NCBI GenBank assembly: GCA_037127255.1
Contig: JBANSL010000018.1
Location: 23,409,175-23,473,174, forward strand
DNA length: 64,000 nt
Source of the DNA: Persicaria tinctoria
Taxonomy: Eukaryota; Streptophyta; Magnoliopsida; Caryophyllales; Polygonaceae
Direction: 5' to 3'
Position 1 is the stretch's first letter; the number at the start of each line of letters is the position of its first letter. The notes beneath the pieces were generated by a model. That model worked only from the letters and a program-made list of their open reading frames with translations, was not told the origin of the DNA and made no database searches. Both the position numbers and the translations under genes were made by a program. Shown here piece after piece: positions 49,415 to 64,000 of the stretch.

Positions 49415-49620
49415 ATCCCTTGGTGTGGCCTAGTGGTGTGTAAAGCAGGGGATTTAGGAGATTCCATTCGATCTCCCTCGCCCCTTTCCTTAAAATATAA
49501 TCCAAGGTTACCAGTGGATCAAATTGATTGGCGCAAAATAGTTTACCTAGTGCATGACTCTTGTCGTCTAGGTTACGTCCGGTGGTTTCTCGTCATTAAG
49601 AAGGAAAAAAAAAAAAAAGG
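49415..49620 (+). mobile_element. probable tRNA-derived SINE
   Basis: An A-box-like TGGCCTAGTGGTGTG at 49426 and a B-box-like GATTCCATTCGATCTCC at about 49465 are followed by a unique body and an A-rich tail at 49603-49618. The total length of about 200 bp fits plant SINEs. No clear TSD was found. Confidence 0.5.
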
Positions 49621-49926
49621 CAAACCGAGATAGAAATGGAGGGTGAGAACTTGATTCCTGAATATGAGTTCTTTATTTCCCAAACAAGTCTACCAAATAC
49701 CAATTCATTGTGTCCTTTCATTTCACTCTTATTCCTTGACAAACATGATTATCTCACACCTGAACACATCATGCTCTCCTCTCCGGGTGCCATCTCTCTA
49801 GTGCTACCACCAAAGTAGTTATATACGCTGCAAAGCCTGGTGGATGTCGTCCAGATCTCGCTTCTAGTACCATCCTACCTAGCTTATGAGCCTAACGAAG
49901 TCGGAAACCTGTCTGATCCTTAACTC

Positions 49927-52900
49927 CTAGATGATGGTGCCACTCGGGATCAAGGCATCCTTGATGATGGTCACGATCCCGCTCTTGATGAAGTACCCGT
50001 CGGTCTCCCTGGCTGCTTCCTGCACGTCGTCGCTATTGATGATCTGCATTGGACATAGACAGTGTGGAGTTAATATGAAAGGTGAACCGAACTGCACAAG
50101 TGAAGGAAGTTGCAAAGAGAAACGAACCTTGACGTTGTCCCCAATACGAGCATTCTTGTCGATGATTGACCTCTTGATGTGAGTGTTCTTGCCAATGCCG
50201 ATTGGCACCCCGCCCTTTGCAGCTAGAAATCTCTTGTCGGAGTCCGTCTGCAATGCATGACCGAAGAATGTTGATCGATACAGTTGATACATATAGACTT
50301 TATATATCGATTAAAGAATGTGACAAACCTCGTAATAATCCGCTCCCATCAAAAGTGTGTCTTCTATGATCGCACCCTCCGAAATGCATGACCGAAGCCC
50401 AATGACAGAATGGTGGATTTTGCAGTTCTACAAGCAGAAACATTGAAATGATTCTCAAAGATTGTTAAAAAGGTTTCTTTCAAATGATCATCCAAAAGGG
50501 ATGATTTAAGCTGAGATCCTATACAAGTCATTGATATTCTTGGAGATGCCTTACCTTTATAACACAGCCTTCGCCGATAACAGAATCGGTAACATCAGCA
50601 TCAAGCATCTTCGAAGGAGGCAAATAGCGAGGTTGTGTGTAAATGGGAGCAGATCGGTCGTAGAAGCTTAGAAATTGCACCAAATCAGAACAGCATTTTA
50701 AGGTGTCAGCGAAACCAGAAACAGAAAGAACAACAATTGACTACACGAAACCGCCATTGAGTACCTAAAGTCAGGGACGGGCTTCTTTGTGATACCAAGG
50801 TTGGCATTGTAGAAGGCCTCAATGGTTCCGATATCTTCCCAGTAGCCATCGTACAAGTATGCTTGAACCTGGAAAAATTAGGTAAGAGTTTTATACTTGC
50901 ACTGTGGTTAAGAATCAAGGAAGTGCACGAAACGAAGAGATGCAACGTACTCTCAACCCCATGGAAGTCGCACCAGGAATAACTTCGCTCCCAAAATCAT
51001 TTGCATTTGGGAATTTATCTCTGAGCAAATCTAGCATCACATTTTTGCTTATGACGTATATGCCCATACTAGCAATGTACGGCATCTCTTTCGCCCTTGC
51101 ATCATCGAGGCCTAATATGGTTGTATCAACCTGAAAAGCAGCTCAGCAACATCATTCAAGAAGCCGAAAAATATAGCAGAAAATGCACAAAATCATACCT
51201 CCATAGCTTTCAATTGGTCTCCCTTTGGTTTCTCCGCGAATTCAATGATCTGACCTTCCTCGTCGATCTTCATCAACCCAAATGCACTTGCGCGTTTTTC
51301 GTCTATTGGCAGCGCAGCAACGGTGATGTCAGCATCTGTCTCACGGTGAGCTTGGACAAACCTCTCGTAATCCATTCGGTACAAATGGTCACCAGCCAGT
51401 ATCAAGTATTCAAGGACATTGTGCTCCTCAAACAGCCACAAGTACTGTCTAACCGCATCAGCCGTGCCCTGTGATCATCAAACAACATCATGAATGATTA
51501 CATCATTTTCTTCCAAGAGTAAAAACATCGATAAGTACTTCAACTACCTGGAACCAATTCGGGTTTTCCGGGCTCTGTTGAGCAGCCAAAACCTCGACAA
51601 AACCCTCATCCTTGTACCCGCCCATGCTATTAGCATACGAACGCGAGAGGTGGCGGTTAAGAGACGCAGAATTGAACTGCGTCAGCACATAGATTTTGGA
51701 AATGTTGCTGTTCAAGCAGTTGCTCACTGGAATGTCAATCAGCCTGTAATTCGCCCCAAGAGGAACCGCGGGCTTTGCTCTCTTCTTTGTAAGAGGGTAA
51801 AGGCGAGTACCTGCACCGCCTCCAAGAATAATACCAAGAACACTCTGCATTGTGACAAAAACACAGCTCAGATACTCCATTCAATTTCAAGATGCATACA
51901 CATTGAGTAAGAAAACAAGCAGAATTAGGCTAATCATAAAGTGATTGTGTGGGATATAAGTTTAACTTATGGATTTAAAGTTGTTAGCCATAAAAATTGA
52001 GGGCCAAGTAGATATTGGACAACCTTATTTAGCACATCGAGACAGAGAAATGTTGGAAAAGGTGTTCATGATAAGATATGATCTCCATCTTGAAACTTTA
52101 CGTAATGCTTTTAACAAGATCTTGAAATAATTGCTCTCAATTTTCAAAGACCATACTACGAGTAAGAAAAAAAGGCACAATTAGCCTAATCATAGAATAC
52201 TTAAATAAATATATTATGTTATTCAAATACCAAAAAAAATACTATTGAGTAAACTTTACTCTCTATTAGGCTAAAATGGATTAAGGTCCACGGAAGAAGA
52301 AAAAAACCTCTGAACCGGCAATTTTAGGGGTTTTAGCCCTAAAGAAATATGTTATGCGATGGTTTCAATTCGAAAGTTTAAGGTTACTCTTAAAGAGAAA
52401 CATGAAACTCATTCTATCACTGTGGCCACCTATATCTCGCCGTTGCATTTGCAACACGGACTGATAAGGAGCGGGGTCCATCGGCCCCCTTGCCTCCTGG
52501 ACCTCCTAGGTATCATCTAGGCATCCGAAGCTGACCTCGTTTTAGTATGAAACGGTGTCGTTTAGGACCAAAACGGCTTCGTTTGAGGAGCTACCTCTGT
52601 AAATAGCATCAATTGAACTGTAAAGTGTAAACACAAAGGCAAACTCCTCCCAAGGGGGAGAAATGGCAGAATCACACAAACACGTCTAAACACAAATCGA
52701 AGCATGAAACAAAATCGGCATTTATGCGTTAATCACAAAGATCAAATCAAAACCAGAAATCTGAATTAAAAAAACAAAAACAAATCGACGATAGAGATTA
52801 ATCGGATTAAGAGATTCTCACGCGGCTAGCGTCGGGGTCAAGGCAAGTCTTGGAGTTCTTGGAATCGGAAACAGCCTTGGGAGAAACGACGATCGGAGCC

Positions 52901-53085
52901 ATCCGGTGACCGCTCCGGCTCGAGAACGCCGAATTCGACTGAATCCTGTCTCCGGTGAGGCTCGACGACGAGAATGCGAGGCCAGCGTAGGTCGATTTCG
53001 CCTTAGCGGTGGAATTCGTGGGGGAGGAAGACGACGATAGGCTCGCCGGCGCCCTCAACGCTCCGATCGCCGCCATAGCTGCCAT
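49927..53085 (-). CDS. APS1: ADP-glucose pyrophosphorylase small (catalytic) subunit
   Basis: Nine exons on the minus strand: 52822-53085, 51548-51844, 51199-51468, 50951-51130, 50765-50868, 50555-50666, 50329-50427, 50128-50247, 49927-50043. All introns are GT/AG and the frame is kept, giving 520 aa, the usual length. Residues 1 to about 75 are Ser/Ala-rich, a chloroplast transit peptide. Then come [20 protein letters not shown] (nucleotide binding), [43 protein letters not shown] (sugar-phosphate side), the left-handed beta-helix half with [17 protein letters not shown], and a C-terminus ending [13 protein letters not shown]. The enzyme makes ADP-glucose from glucose-1-phosphate and ATP, the committed step of plastid starch synthesis, in a heterotetramer with large subunits. 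No damage is seen. Confidence 0.97.
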
Positions 53086-53242
53086 GGATTCACTCTCCCT
53101 CTATCGTTCTCTTTGATTGATTGAGAGTGGAGAAAGGAGAGGTTGATTGAGAGTGTGATGAAATGAGAGCGAGGGGAAAGAGTGAGATCGATGAGAGTGG
53201 CGAAATGGGAGGGGAGATCCGTGGGGAGAGTGAGAGCGGTTG

Positions 53243-53253
53243 GAGTATTTAAG
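53243..53253 (-). promoter_or_regulatory. TATA-like box of the AGPase gene
   Basis: The minus strand reads CTTAAATACTC about 160 bp upstream of the start codon. The leader between them is purine-rich on the plus strand (CT-rich on the coding strand), as in many plant 5' UTRs. Confidence 0.45.
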
Positions 53254-56200
53254 CACTAATCTCTGCAAGCCCTCCACGTCTCACGAGTATCATGCATTCT
53301 CGGTTTGGCTTTTACCGTGGGTTTTTCTCGATATTACCATTTTGCCCTTTGAGGATTTCTTGTACAAGTGTAACAAGTCGTATATCATCACCATTATTTG
53401 ATTGAAGGAAAAACCAAAAGTTTTGCATTGCATAGTAATTTAAGCTTTTTATATTAAATGAGTGGATTCTAACCTTATAATCGTAAAAATATAATAATAA
53501 ATTGATATAACTTGATACATATTTGCTTTTGTTAACGACTCGTTGGATATTTCTCAGCATCTAATGAAAATGTGATTTGGTAGTATCATTATACCTACTT
53601 GACAATATTTTTTAAAAAAGATCCTATTGAGACTAACCGATCTAATTGACTCTCGATTGTATAACATATCTGGCAAAATCATACCACTTTACTTTTATTT
53701 GAAAAAAATGAACAAGTTTTCCTCACATTTGCTCTAAGAATGAATAGTTTTTGTTCACGATTTAGACTTTAACCACTTATAAAATAATCTTATATCTCTC
53801 CTATATTTGACGTGAGATAAATACTTGAAGGGTTCCAAACGCCACTTAAAGAAGTCCTCTTTAGTTCCAAATGATGCTCTTGAGGGGACCATTGCTCGCT
53901 CATCGCTCACATTTCTAGCTCGGTCTAGTGTGATACCATACCTAAAATCCAAAGCCTTATAAGTCATTAGTGTAAACATTTTATTCCATATCAGATACAA
54001 TAACGATGTTGAAAACGATTTAAAATTGATTCAAACTCTGCTCATATTATCAAACTTTTTTTCTAAGATCCAGATAAGGATGTCAGAAAAATTTAGGTGA
54101 CATAGGTAATTGGCACGAGGTCTTAAGAGGGATGAGGTGGGGTATTTACATTAAGCCTTTTAGGTTCCGTTATCTTTACAATTAATTGTAATTAATGAAA
54201 ATTTACAAATTTGATAATTTGATCCATGAAAAACCATGCAATTAATTGATTTAAAAAATGAGAATGTCCAAAAGGGGTTAGAGAGGAATATGCCCCTGAA
54301 TCCGTTGGAAAATACACAATCAAAGATGGAATGATCACAGCTGACAAGTTCACATGTAATTTGATCTTCAAATATGATAATTCCAAAATAAGGAGTTGTA
54401 GTAACTTTTAAATGGAGTATATAAATAAAATCATTTCCTTGTGGTTGTGGAACTGTCAAATGAAACTTATTGGAAAAATAAATAAAACATTAGAAAGGGA
54501 AAAGAAATAGGAAACGGTGGACGTTACTTCATGCGTATAGCTTGTGGAATTTTAAAATTAATAATGACTAATTTGCACTTAGCTATATTGAATACCATTT
54601 TCTCATTAATAATTTTTAAAAAAAAAATTATTTGTAATCCCTCTATTTATTTTAAAAAATGATAAAAAAAAATATTGAAATTTTAAAATAATTTAATATT
54701 ATTAATATAAAAATATATATATCATGAAATGAATATAAAATTTTATATGTATATTTTATAATTCTAAAAAAAATGTATATAAATAATAAATACAGTACAT
54801 CATTTAAAAAAAAAAAAAGAATTAAGGGAGTGTAAGTAAAGTAGTGGGTAATTGAGGAATATTGAAGTGTAGTGTAGGCCTGTAGGGTGCGTAACTGGTT
54901 AGCAAAAGTGACAGGCGATCCATTCCGACACCGTAAGAGTAAACGACAAAACGTTAAGCGCCGTGGCTGTCTCCTCGGATGTTCATTTTCTCATCCATCC
55001 CGGGTGTCACTCTACCCAGCTCATCATGCTCTCTCCTCCCTTCCTTTTTTCTCATCTTACATTATTTTATATAAAGTTTTTATATTTTAATTTTTTCCAT
55101 TTGTTTGGTAGTTGGAAATTTGAAGGGTTAGCTTCACTTGGGGCATGTTATTGTTGTAGCCCAACAGAAACTCGTGTTGTTGGTACTTGGTGGTGCCTAT
55201 ATATCATATAGATGCATGCATGTATATATAATACATTAATACTGTAGTATGTACTCAAATTGGATGAAATCGAAAAATTACAATTCAGATGTGACTCGAT
55301 TCACTCCACATGACCTAAAGCAGTGACATTAACTCTCAACTTGATTCAAATTTTTTGTTAAATAAAGCATATTTATTGATAGTTATATATATTATTATTA
55401 TTAATTTTGTAACCCAAACTCAAATCACAACAAAGTTAGGCCATTAAAAACTGAGAAATTTAGGGTAAAAAAAAAGCCCTTCGGATTGGGTTCATCAGGG
55501 AGAGAGTGAGAGATCGTATAAAATGAAGATCCTGTGGGGATGGCAGTACATATAAATATCATGGTAGGATTCAGGAATCTCAGGGTATGGGTCACCCTTC
55601 CCTATATATGTCATTTATATATACTCCGTATATTCGAAGCTCAAAATGACTTCTTTTTGAGATCGAACCATATCAACCAACGGCTCTCATTTGCTTTGCT
55701 ATGCTTTCATTTTCATGTGGGGCTTAGCTCTTCACTCATCATAACTCATAATTGCCAAACATAGCCTAAACAAGAGAAAATCTCTTCTCATTTAGACTAT
55801 GTTTGGTAAGTAATGAAAGTTTCTCCAAGCACTCGCAACAAATTAATATTTCCTTCGCTCGGAAATATTTGATGCTTTACAAACATGCAAAATGATTAAG
55901 AAATGTTACTTCCACTTTAAAATACAAATATAATTGGTTAAACAAAACAAAAAATACAAGTTATATTGATATTAGTACAAAAGTAAAAAAGAGTGTAATT
56001 ATTACTTCTATATCATCAAATATTATTGATCAATTTTCAGGTCCTAAAAGGCTAAAACATCAAATATTTCTGATCACAGGGAGTATAATGTAGAATTTAA
56101 ATCCGGTTTTCAGGAAGGAGTACCCAGTAGGGTCGTATAATGGTGAACAAATGGCTCATGGGTCTCACTTAGTATGCCATGGATGGCTTAAGGTTGGACT

Positions 56201-56600
56201 ACCAACACTATGACGGTTGAACCATGGTAGTGCTACTAGTGACCAAAAGGGGCTACTACCTTCATGTGAACTCTCTACAAGGCACACAAATGAACCCATC
56301 CACAATACTAGACCCAATACACTTAAGAGAAAACCATGTCAAGAGAACCAAACTAATTCAATGAGGCTGCAGTCTCGAGTCTCCTTTGCTACTTACAAGT
56401 TTATGTTTCACGCAAATGTGAAGAGTACCAACGTAATTGCACATTTTCAGCCTTTGAAAGAAAAGGGGGGAAAACGAAAAGAGTGCACATTTTCACAGAT
56501 TTTTGAACCATGGTGATCACATTTAACCAAGTAAAGAAACACTGAAGTTGAACACAAACAGCATATGAAGCACAGTGGAAGCCTTCGACGTGGTGGGCTT
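53254..56600. other. intergenic between AGPase promoter and Rab2 3' end
   Basis: AT-rich with no supported gene. A small foldback with arms CCAAACATAGCCTAAA (55754-55769) and TTTAGACTATGTTTGG (55791-55806) stands alone. A stretch with GGTCTAGTGTGATACCATA at 53925 resembles repeat sequence. Several short frames have no recognisable motif. Confidence 0.5.
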
Positions 56601-60469
<3,869 letters not shown>

Positions 60470-60756
60470 GACCGCCGCTTAGATCTGCAAGATCTCAGAA
60501 AACAATGCGCCGATTCTGATACGGATGGAAAAGAGTTGGAATTCGAGAGGCTTTGTTCTTCCTCCTTGTGATTGAAAGGGGGAAGAAGCCCTGAGTGCGT
60601 GCGACGGTGCGAGCGAGCGATGGAAGGAGATGGGGCGCGAAGGTGCGATAGGGGGCTCCAGCCTTTTCCAGATTTTTTTTTTTTTAATTCTCTCTTTTTA
60701 ACCCAAAAATTTTAACCAATTTTTCCTCTTCGGTTTTGTTTCAAAAAAAAAAAAAA

Positions 60757-60955
60757 AAACTCACATTGTTCCGATTCCAAATTCGTCCGCCTTCGCTAGT
60801 TTCGACTTATGTTCTTTAATTGTTCGTAGTAATCTTTGTTGATTTGGTAGTATTTAAGTTCTTTTATAACGGTTTATTTGTTGCCGTTCTTTCGGCCTCT
60901 CGTCTCACCAGGCCTATTCGGTGGGTCGAATTCTTTCCGATTCAAAAAAAAAAAG
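60757..60955 (+). other. retroposon-like 3' tail
   Basis: Ends GGTGGGTCGAATTCTTTCC then an A tract at 60944-60954. The phrase TTTCGGCCTCTCGTCTCACC and the layout resemble the tail of the retroposon at 25600-25745. No TSD could be set because both edges are A-rich. Confidence 0.4.
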
Positions 60956-61180
60956 CGTTGGCTTATCTTTAAAAACAAGATAAAAAATACTTTTAGAGCA
61001 TGATGAAATTTACTCACTCTACTCCTACCTCATCCCCTATTCTCACGTCCACTCTCCTACGTACTCCTATGTAAAGAAAAAACCATCAAATAAAAAAGGT
61101 CGGAGATCCCTCGCACTCAAGGTAGAAAAAGGTCGGAGACTAGAAAGGTTTGGACGGTGTCTTGAGGCATGCGCGCCTTG

Positions 61181-61459
61181 GGGTGTGTTTGGATTCCATT
61201 GCATTTTAATTATAATGTAATTATTTCATCTCGTTTTATGTGAGCGTTTGGTTCTGAAAATAAAAATCTCATAAAAATCGAGGTAAAACCATAATTTAAC
61301 CAAATAATCTAATAAAAAAAATAAAATAATTGCATTGTAATTAATACATCGTGAAATCTAAAAATATCGTAATTTAAACACCTTAAAAAATGTGTTAACC
61401 AAACACAACCTTATTGTTTTGCATTATAATCATAATGCATTTGGAATCCAAACGCACCC
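61181..61459. mobile_element. Tourist-like MITE
   Basis: A 279-bp element with TIRs GGGTGTGTTTGGATTCCA at the left and, inverted, GGGTGCGTTTGGATTCCA at the right, flanked by TTG on both sides (61178-61180 and 61460-61462). The GGG..GTTTGGATT termini and 3-bp duplication fit PIF/Harbinger-type MITEs, although TTG differs from the usual TTA/TAA target. Confidence 0.8.
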
Positions 61460-61462
61460 TTG

Positions 61463-62265
61463 GTGCCTACGTGCACCTAGGAGCCGTCTAGTTTAGATTT
61501 TGATCTTGTGTCCATTTGGGTATTGCGTGCCCCGAGAACGAGAGTTTTTATTGTATTATGGATTGGTTAAGCCCATCGTGGCTTTGGACGATCCCCTTGT
61601 GTATTTTCTTGAAAATTTGTAAGGGTACGGAAGAGCTAATTCTTGGATGGAACATACCCGGAAGTTTGGCCTAGATTTGGCTCGGCTTTTTACTAGGTAC
61701 TCTTGGTTCGTGTAGGCTACGCCCTACTGGACAAGGGTAATTACTAGATGTATGATCCTTAGGGATCCAACATTCTTTATTCTTCATATTTACGTGCAAC
61801 AACCCAAACCCGAACTTAGTGTCCGGTGGGTTTTCCTTAAAAAAAACATCAAATAAAAAATCATCCATTTCCACTCCTTTTTATTGAACTAAGGTTATTA
61901 AAATCGAAGATCTAATGAAAATAAGGCATGTCTATTAACTTTTTCATTAAAATTTTGGACGGTTTCAAGTTTTCATGACTTTTGAGTGGTTTGAGTTGAA
62001 AATGTGATTAATTGCTTCGAGAGTTGACATACCACTTGCATTGGCCGTTTTTAAAAGAGTTTGTTAGATGTAAAAACTAATACTATAATATATGTGAGAG
62101 AGAAGTTTGGGCTAAAAAATCCATGACAAAGTTGCTCCATACCAAACTCTACTAAAAACATAAAAAACTCATTCAGGCAAAATATACATATGGAAATGGG
62201 GCCCTTTTCTGGGGGAAAAAAAATTGGGGCAATGATTCCAGTGAATTGAACATATTATAATATAT
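61463..62265. other. intergenic, no gene seen
   Basis: Contains a moderately GC-rich patch (61500-61860) without terminal repeats or coding motif, then AT-rich sequence up to the hAT element. Confidence 0.4.
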
Positions 62266-62523
62266 TAGGGGTGGGCACGGGACGGGATTGAGTCGGGACG
62301 TGACTCGTCCCCCGAAATTTTTACGGGACGGGATTGACATTTTTTTTTCGGGACGGGATCGAGACGAGATGGTGTCTGGACAGGACGGGATCGGGACGGG
62401 ACGGGCCTTGTCCCGCAAATAAAAATAATAAAATATTATATAAATTTGCAAAGTGAAAAATGCTTTCATAATTCATTAATTTGTATAATATGTTTAATAC
62501 GGTATTCTTCTCAACTATATTAT

Positions 62524-62582
<59 letters not shown>

Positions 62583-62755
62583 TCATACAATGATTGTATA
62601 ATTAATTATAATGGTCAACATATTTGGCTACATTATCTTACTAGATCAGGACGGAAAGGAATTGAGACGAGATTCACCAAATACTGTCTCATTATCGATT
62701 GATAGTTGGAAAAAATACCGTATTTAGCTATTTGCCTGTTGTAGCTCTAAATGGG

Positions 62756-62809
<54 letters not shown>

Positions 62810-63405
62810 TCCACGTTATAATTAAAATAATAATAATATTATTATTACTTATTTTTATTGTTATTATTATAAAATAATTATACTTTACAAGAAAAATATA
62901 TAATATGATATAATAATAATGTAATATAATAATAATAATAATTTTATTATAATATAATATTATTATTAAATTATATTATAATATTATATAATAATAATAT
63001 TATTATTATAATCAATTATTATTATAAATTGAAAATTATTAGTATAATTATAAATAATATTTGCTCAAATAATAATAATATTATTATTATTATAAACAAA
63101 TATTATTATTATTATAAATGGAAGATTATGATTATAATTATAATTATAATATTTGCTCAAAATAATAATACTAATAATATATTATTATTATTCTATAATA
63201 TTAAAATATTATTATTACTAAAAAAATTATTATTATTATTATTATTATTATAATATGCGGGACGGGACGGGATTTGCGGGATCCCACCGGGATCGTCCCG
63301 CGTTTCGTCCCGCGTAATTTTTGCGGGACGGGATTCGCTATTTTGTCTTAAATCCCACCGGAATCGGGACGGGATTGGGATTTGCGGGATTTGTGCCCAC
63401 CCCTA
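62266..63405. mobile_element. hAT element, GGGAC-rich subterminal family
   Basis: A 1140-bp element starting TAGGGGTGGGCACGGGAC and ending with the inverted form GTGCCCACCCCTA. It is flanked by the perfect 8-bp duplication TAATATAT (62258-62265 and 63406-63413). Subterminal regions are built of GGGACGGGA words. The interior is almost entirely (ATT)n / (AAT)n microsatellite (62526-63250). It has no transposase. It is the same family as the interrupted copy at 33388, in the opposite orientation. Confidence 0.92.
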
Positions 63406-64000
63406 TAATATATAATAGATGGTGAAAAGTAAAGTTACGAAACTCTAGAAACCCATATTGATGTAGCTGAAAAAATAAGTTGAGATTTTTAAGGAGATAA
63501 AAAGTGATAAATGGAGGTTAAGAAACCCTAAAAACCGACATGGATGTGGATGCCCTGATTAAAAGAGGTGCAATCTTGTGCATTTGTTCTCGTGACATTA
63601 GTATAGAAGCGTCTTTTAGACAGATCTGTGAAAAAAGGGTCGGATTTTGCATTTTGGTTGGGATTTGGAATGAACTGATTTCGGTGACAAAGGTAGGGAA
63701 TAAACTTGTTGTTGCGTCCAGGGAGAAGGTTGGTCGCACAGACCATGGTCGTTGTGACCAAATGCCATATTGGTCGCAACGACCATATGCCATTAAGCTT
63801 GTAATTTGACCATTGGTTGCAATGATCAATGGCAATTGTGAGCAGTGGGAGTGTTAGTGGTCATTGCAACCATATTCATTGTGACCAATAGTGCTCTTAG
63901 TAGGCGCTTCAGTATCGGTGGGCGCTGCTCTTATATCTATAAGCGCTAGCTAGAAGCGTGGGCATAGGACCTTCTTCCGTATGCGCCTCCTCTGCTTCTT
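63406..64000. other. end region with GGTCGCAACGACC palindromes
   Basis: From 63731 to 63890 short palindromic words recur: GGTCGTTGTGACC, GGTCGCAACGACC and GGTTGCAATGATC. At the right edge AGCGCT/GGCGC words appear. This may be the edge of a larger repeat that continues outside the window. No gene is supported. Confidence 0.35.

Noticed and set aside
51494..51910. Plus-strand ORF of 138 codons
   Set aside because: It overlaps AGPase exon 2 in antisense; the minus-strand exon has clear conserved motifs.
53755..54000. Minus-strand 81-codon ORF upstream of AGPase
   Set aside because: No recognisable motif and no splice context; it lies in repeat-like AT-rich sequence.
62481..63253. Isoleucine-rich ORFs
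   Set aside because: Translations of ATT repeats within the hAT element.

Overview
The window is nuclear DNA of a flowering plant, most probably a eudicot. It is AT-rich. Host genes have plant-type introns and a predicted chloroplast transit peptide, and nested plant transposons make up most of the rest. The species is not identified. Three host genes look intact: an 11-helix AVT-type amino-acid transporter (37842-39380, +, 3 exons, 403 aa), the ADP-glucose pyrophosphorylase small subunit (49927-53085, -, 9 exons, 520 aa) and a Rab2/RABB1 small GTPase (56601-60469, -, 6 exons, 211 aa). All exon junctions were placed by hand on GT/AG sites and keep frame. One short membrane/Gly-Cys-rich ORF (15770-16117, -) is a weaker candidate.

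Layout. 1-5126: decayed Ty1/copia element on the minus strand, cut by a 470-bp hAT insertion with a perfect 8-bp TSD. 6306-6491: GC-rich hAT MITE. 6596-10513: Mutator-like element with about 170-bp TIRs and a perfect 9-bp TSD, holding two convergent tRNA-like sequences. 10563-15597: nearly complete copia element on the minus strand with two LTRs and TSD GATTT. 16558-23867: three TIR elements in a row, all bounded by TA tracts. The third is a Pack-MULE-like element with a bZIP exon fragment, an RMR-type PA-domain fragment, another convergent tRNA-like pair and a nested PIF/Harbinger derivative. 24202-25744: polyadenylated retroposon without a long ORF.

27911-49358 is the most unusual part. A copia 5' half (LTR, gag with three zinc knuckles, protease, integrase) and a copia 3' half (reverse transcriptase, RNase H, LTR) lie 17 kb apart, yet the outer LTR edges carry the same 5-bp TSD (AAACT). 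The DNA between holds a truncated LINE, two nested hAT elements, the intact AVT gene, two BAHD acyltransferase 3' fragments and the end of another copia element. 49927-60469 is the gene-dense part with the AGPase and Rab2 genes. 60757-64000 returns to repeats: a retroposon-like tail, a Tourist-like MITE, and a hAT element of the same GGGAC-rich family as the one at 33388.

The host genes do not form a pathway with each other. AGPase supplies ADP-glucose for plastid starch, Rab2 acts in ER-Golgi traffic, and AVT-type carriers move amino acids across membranes.
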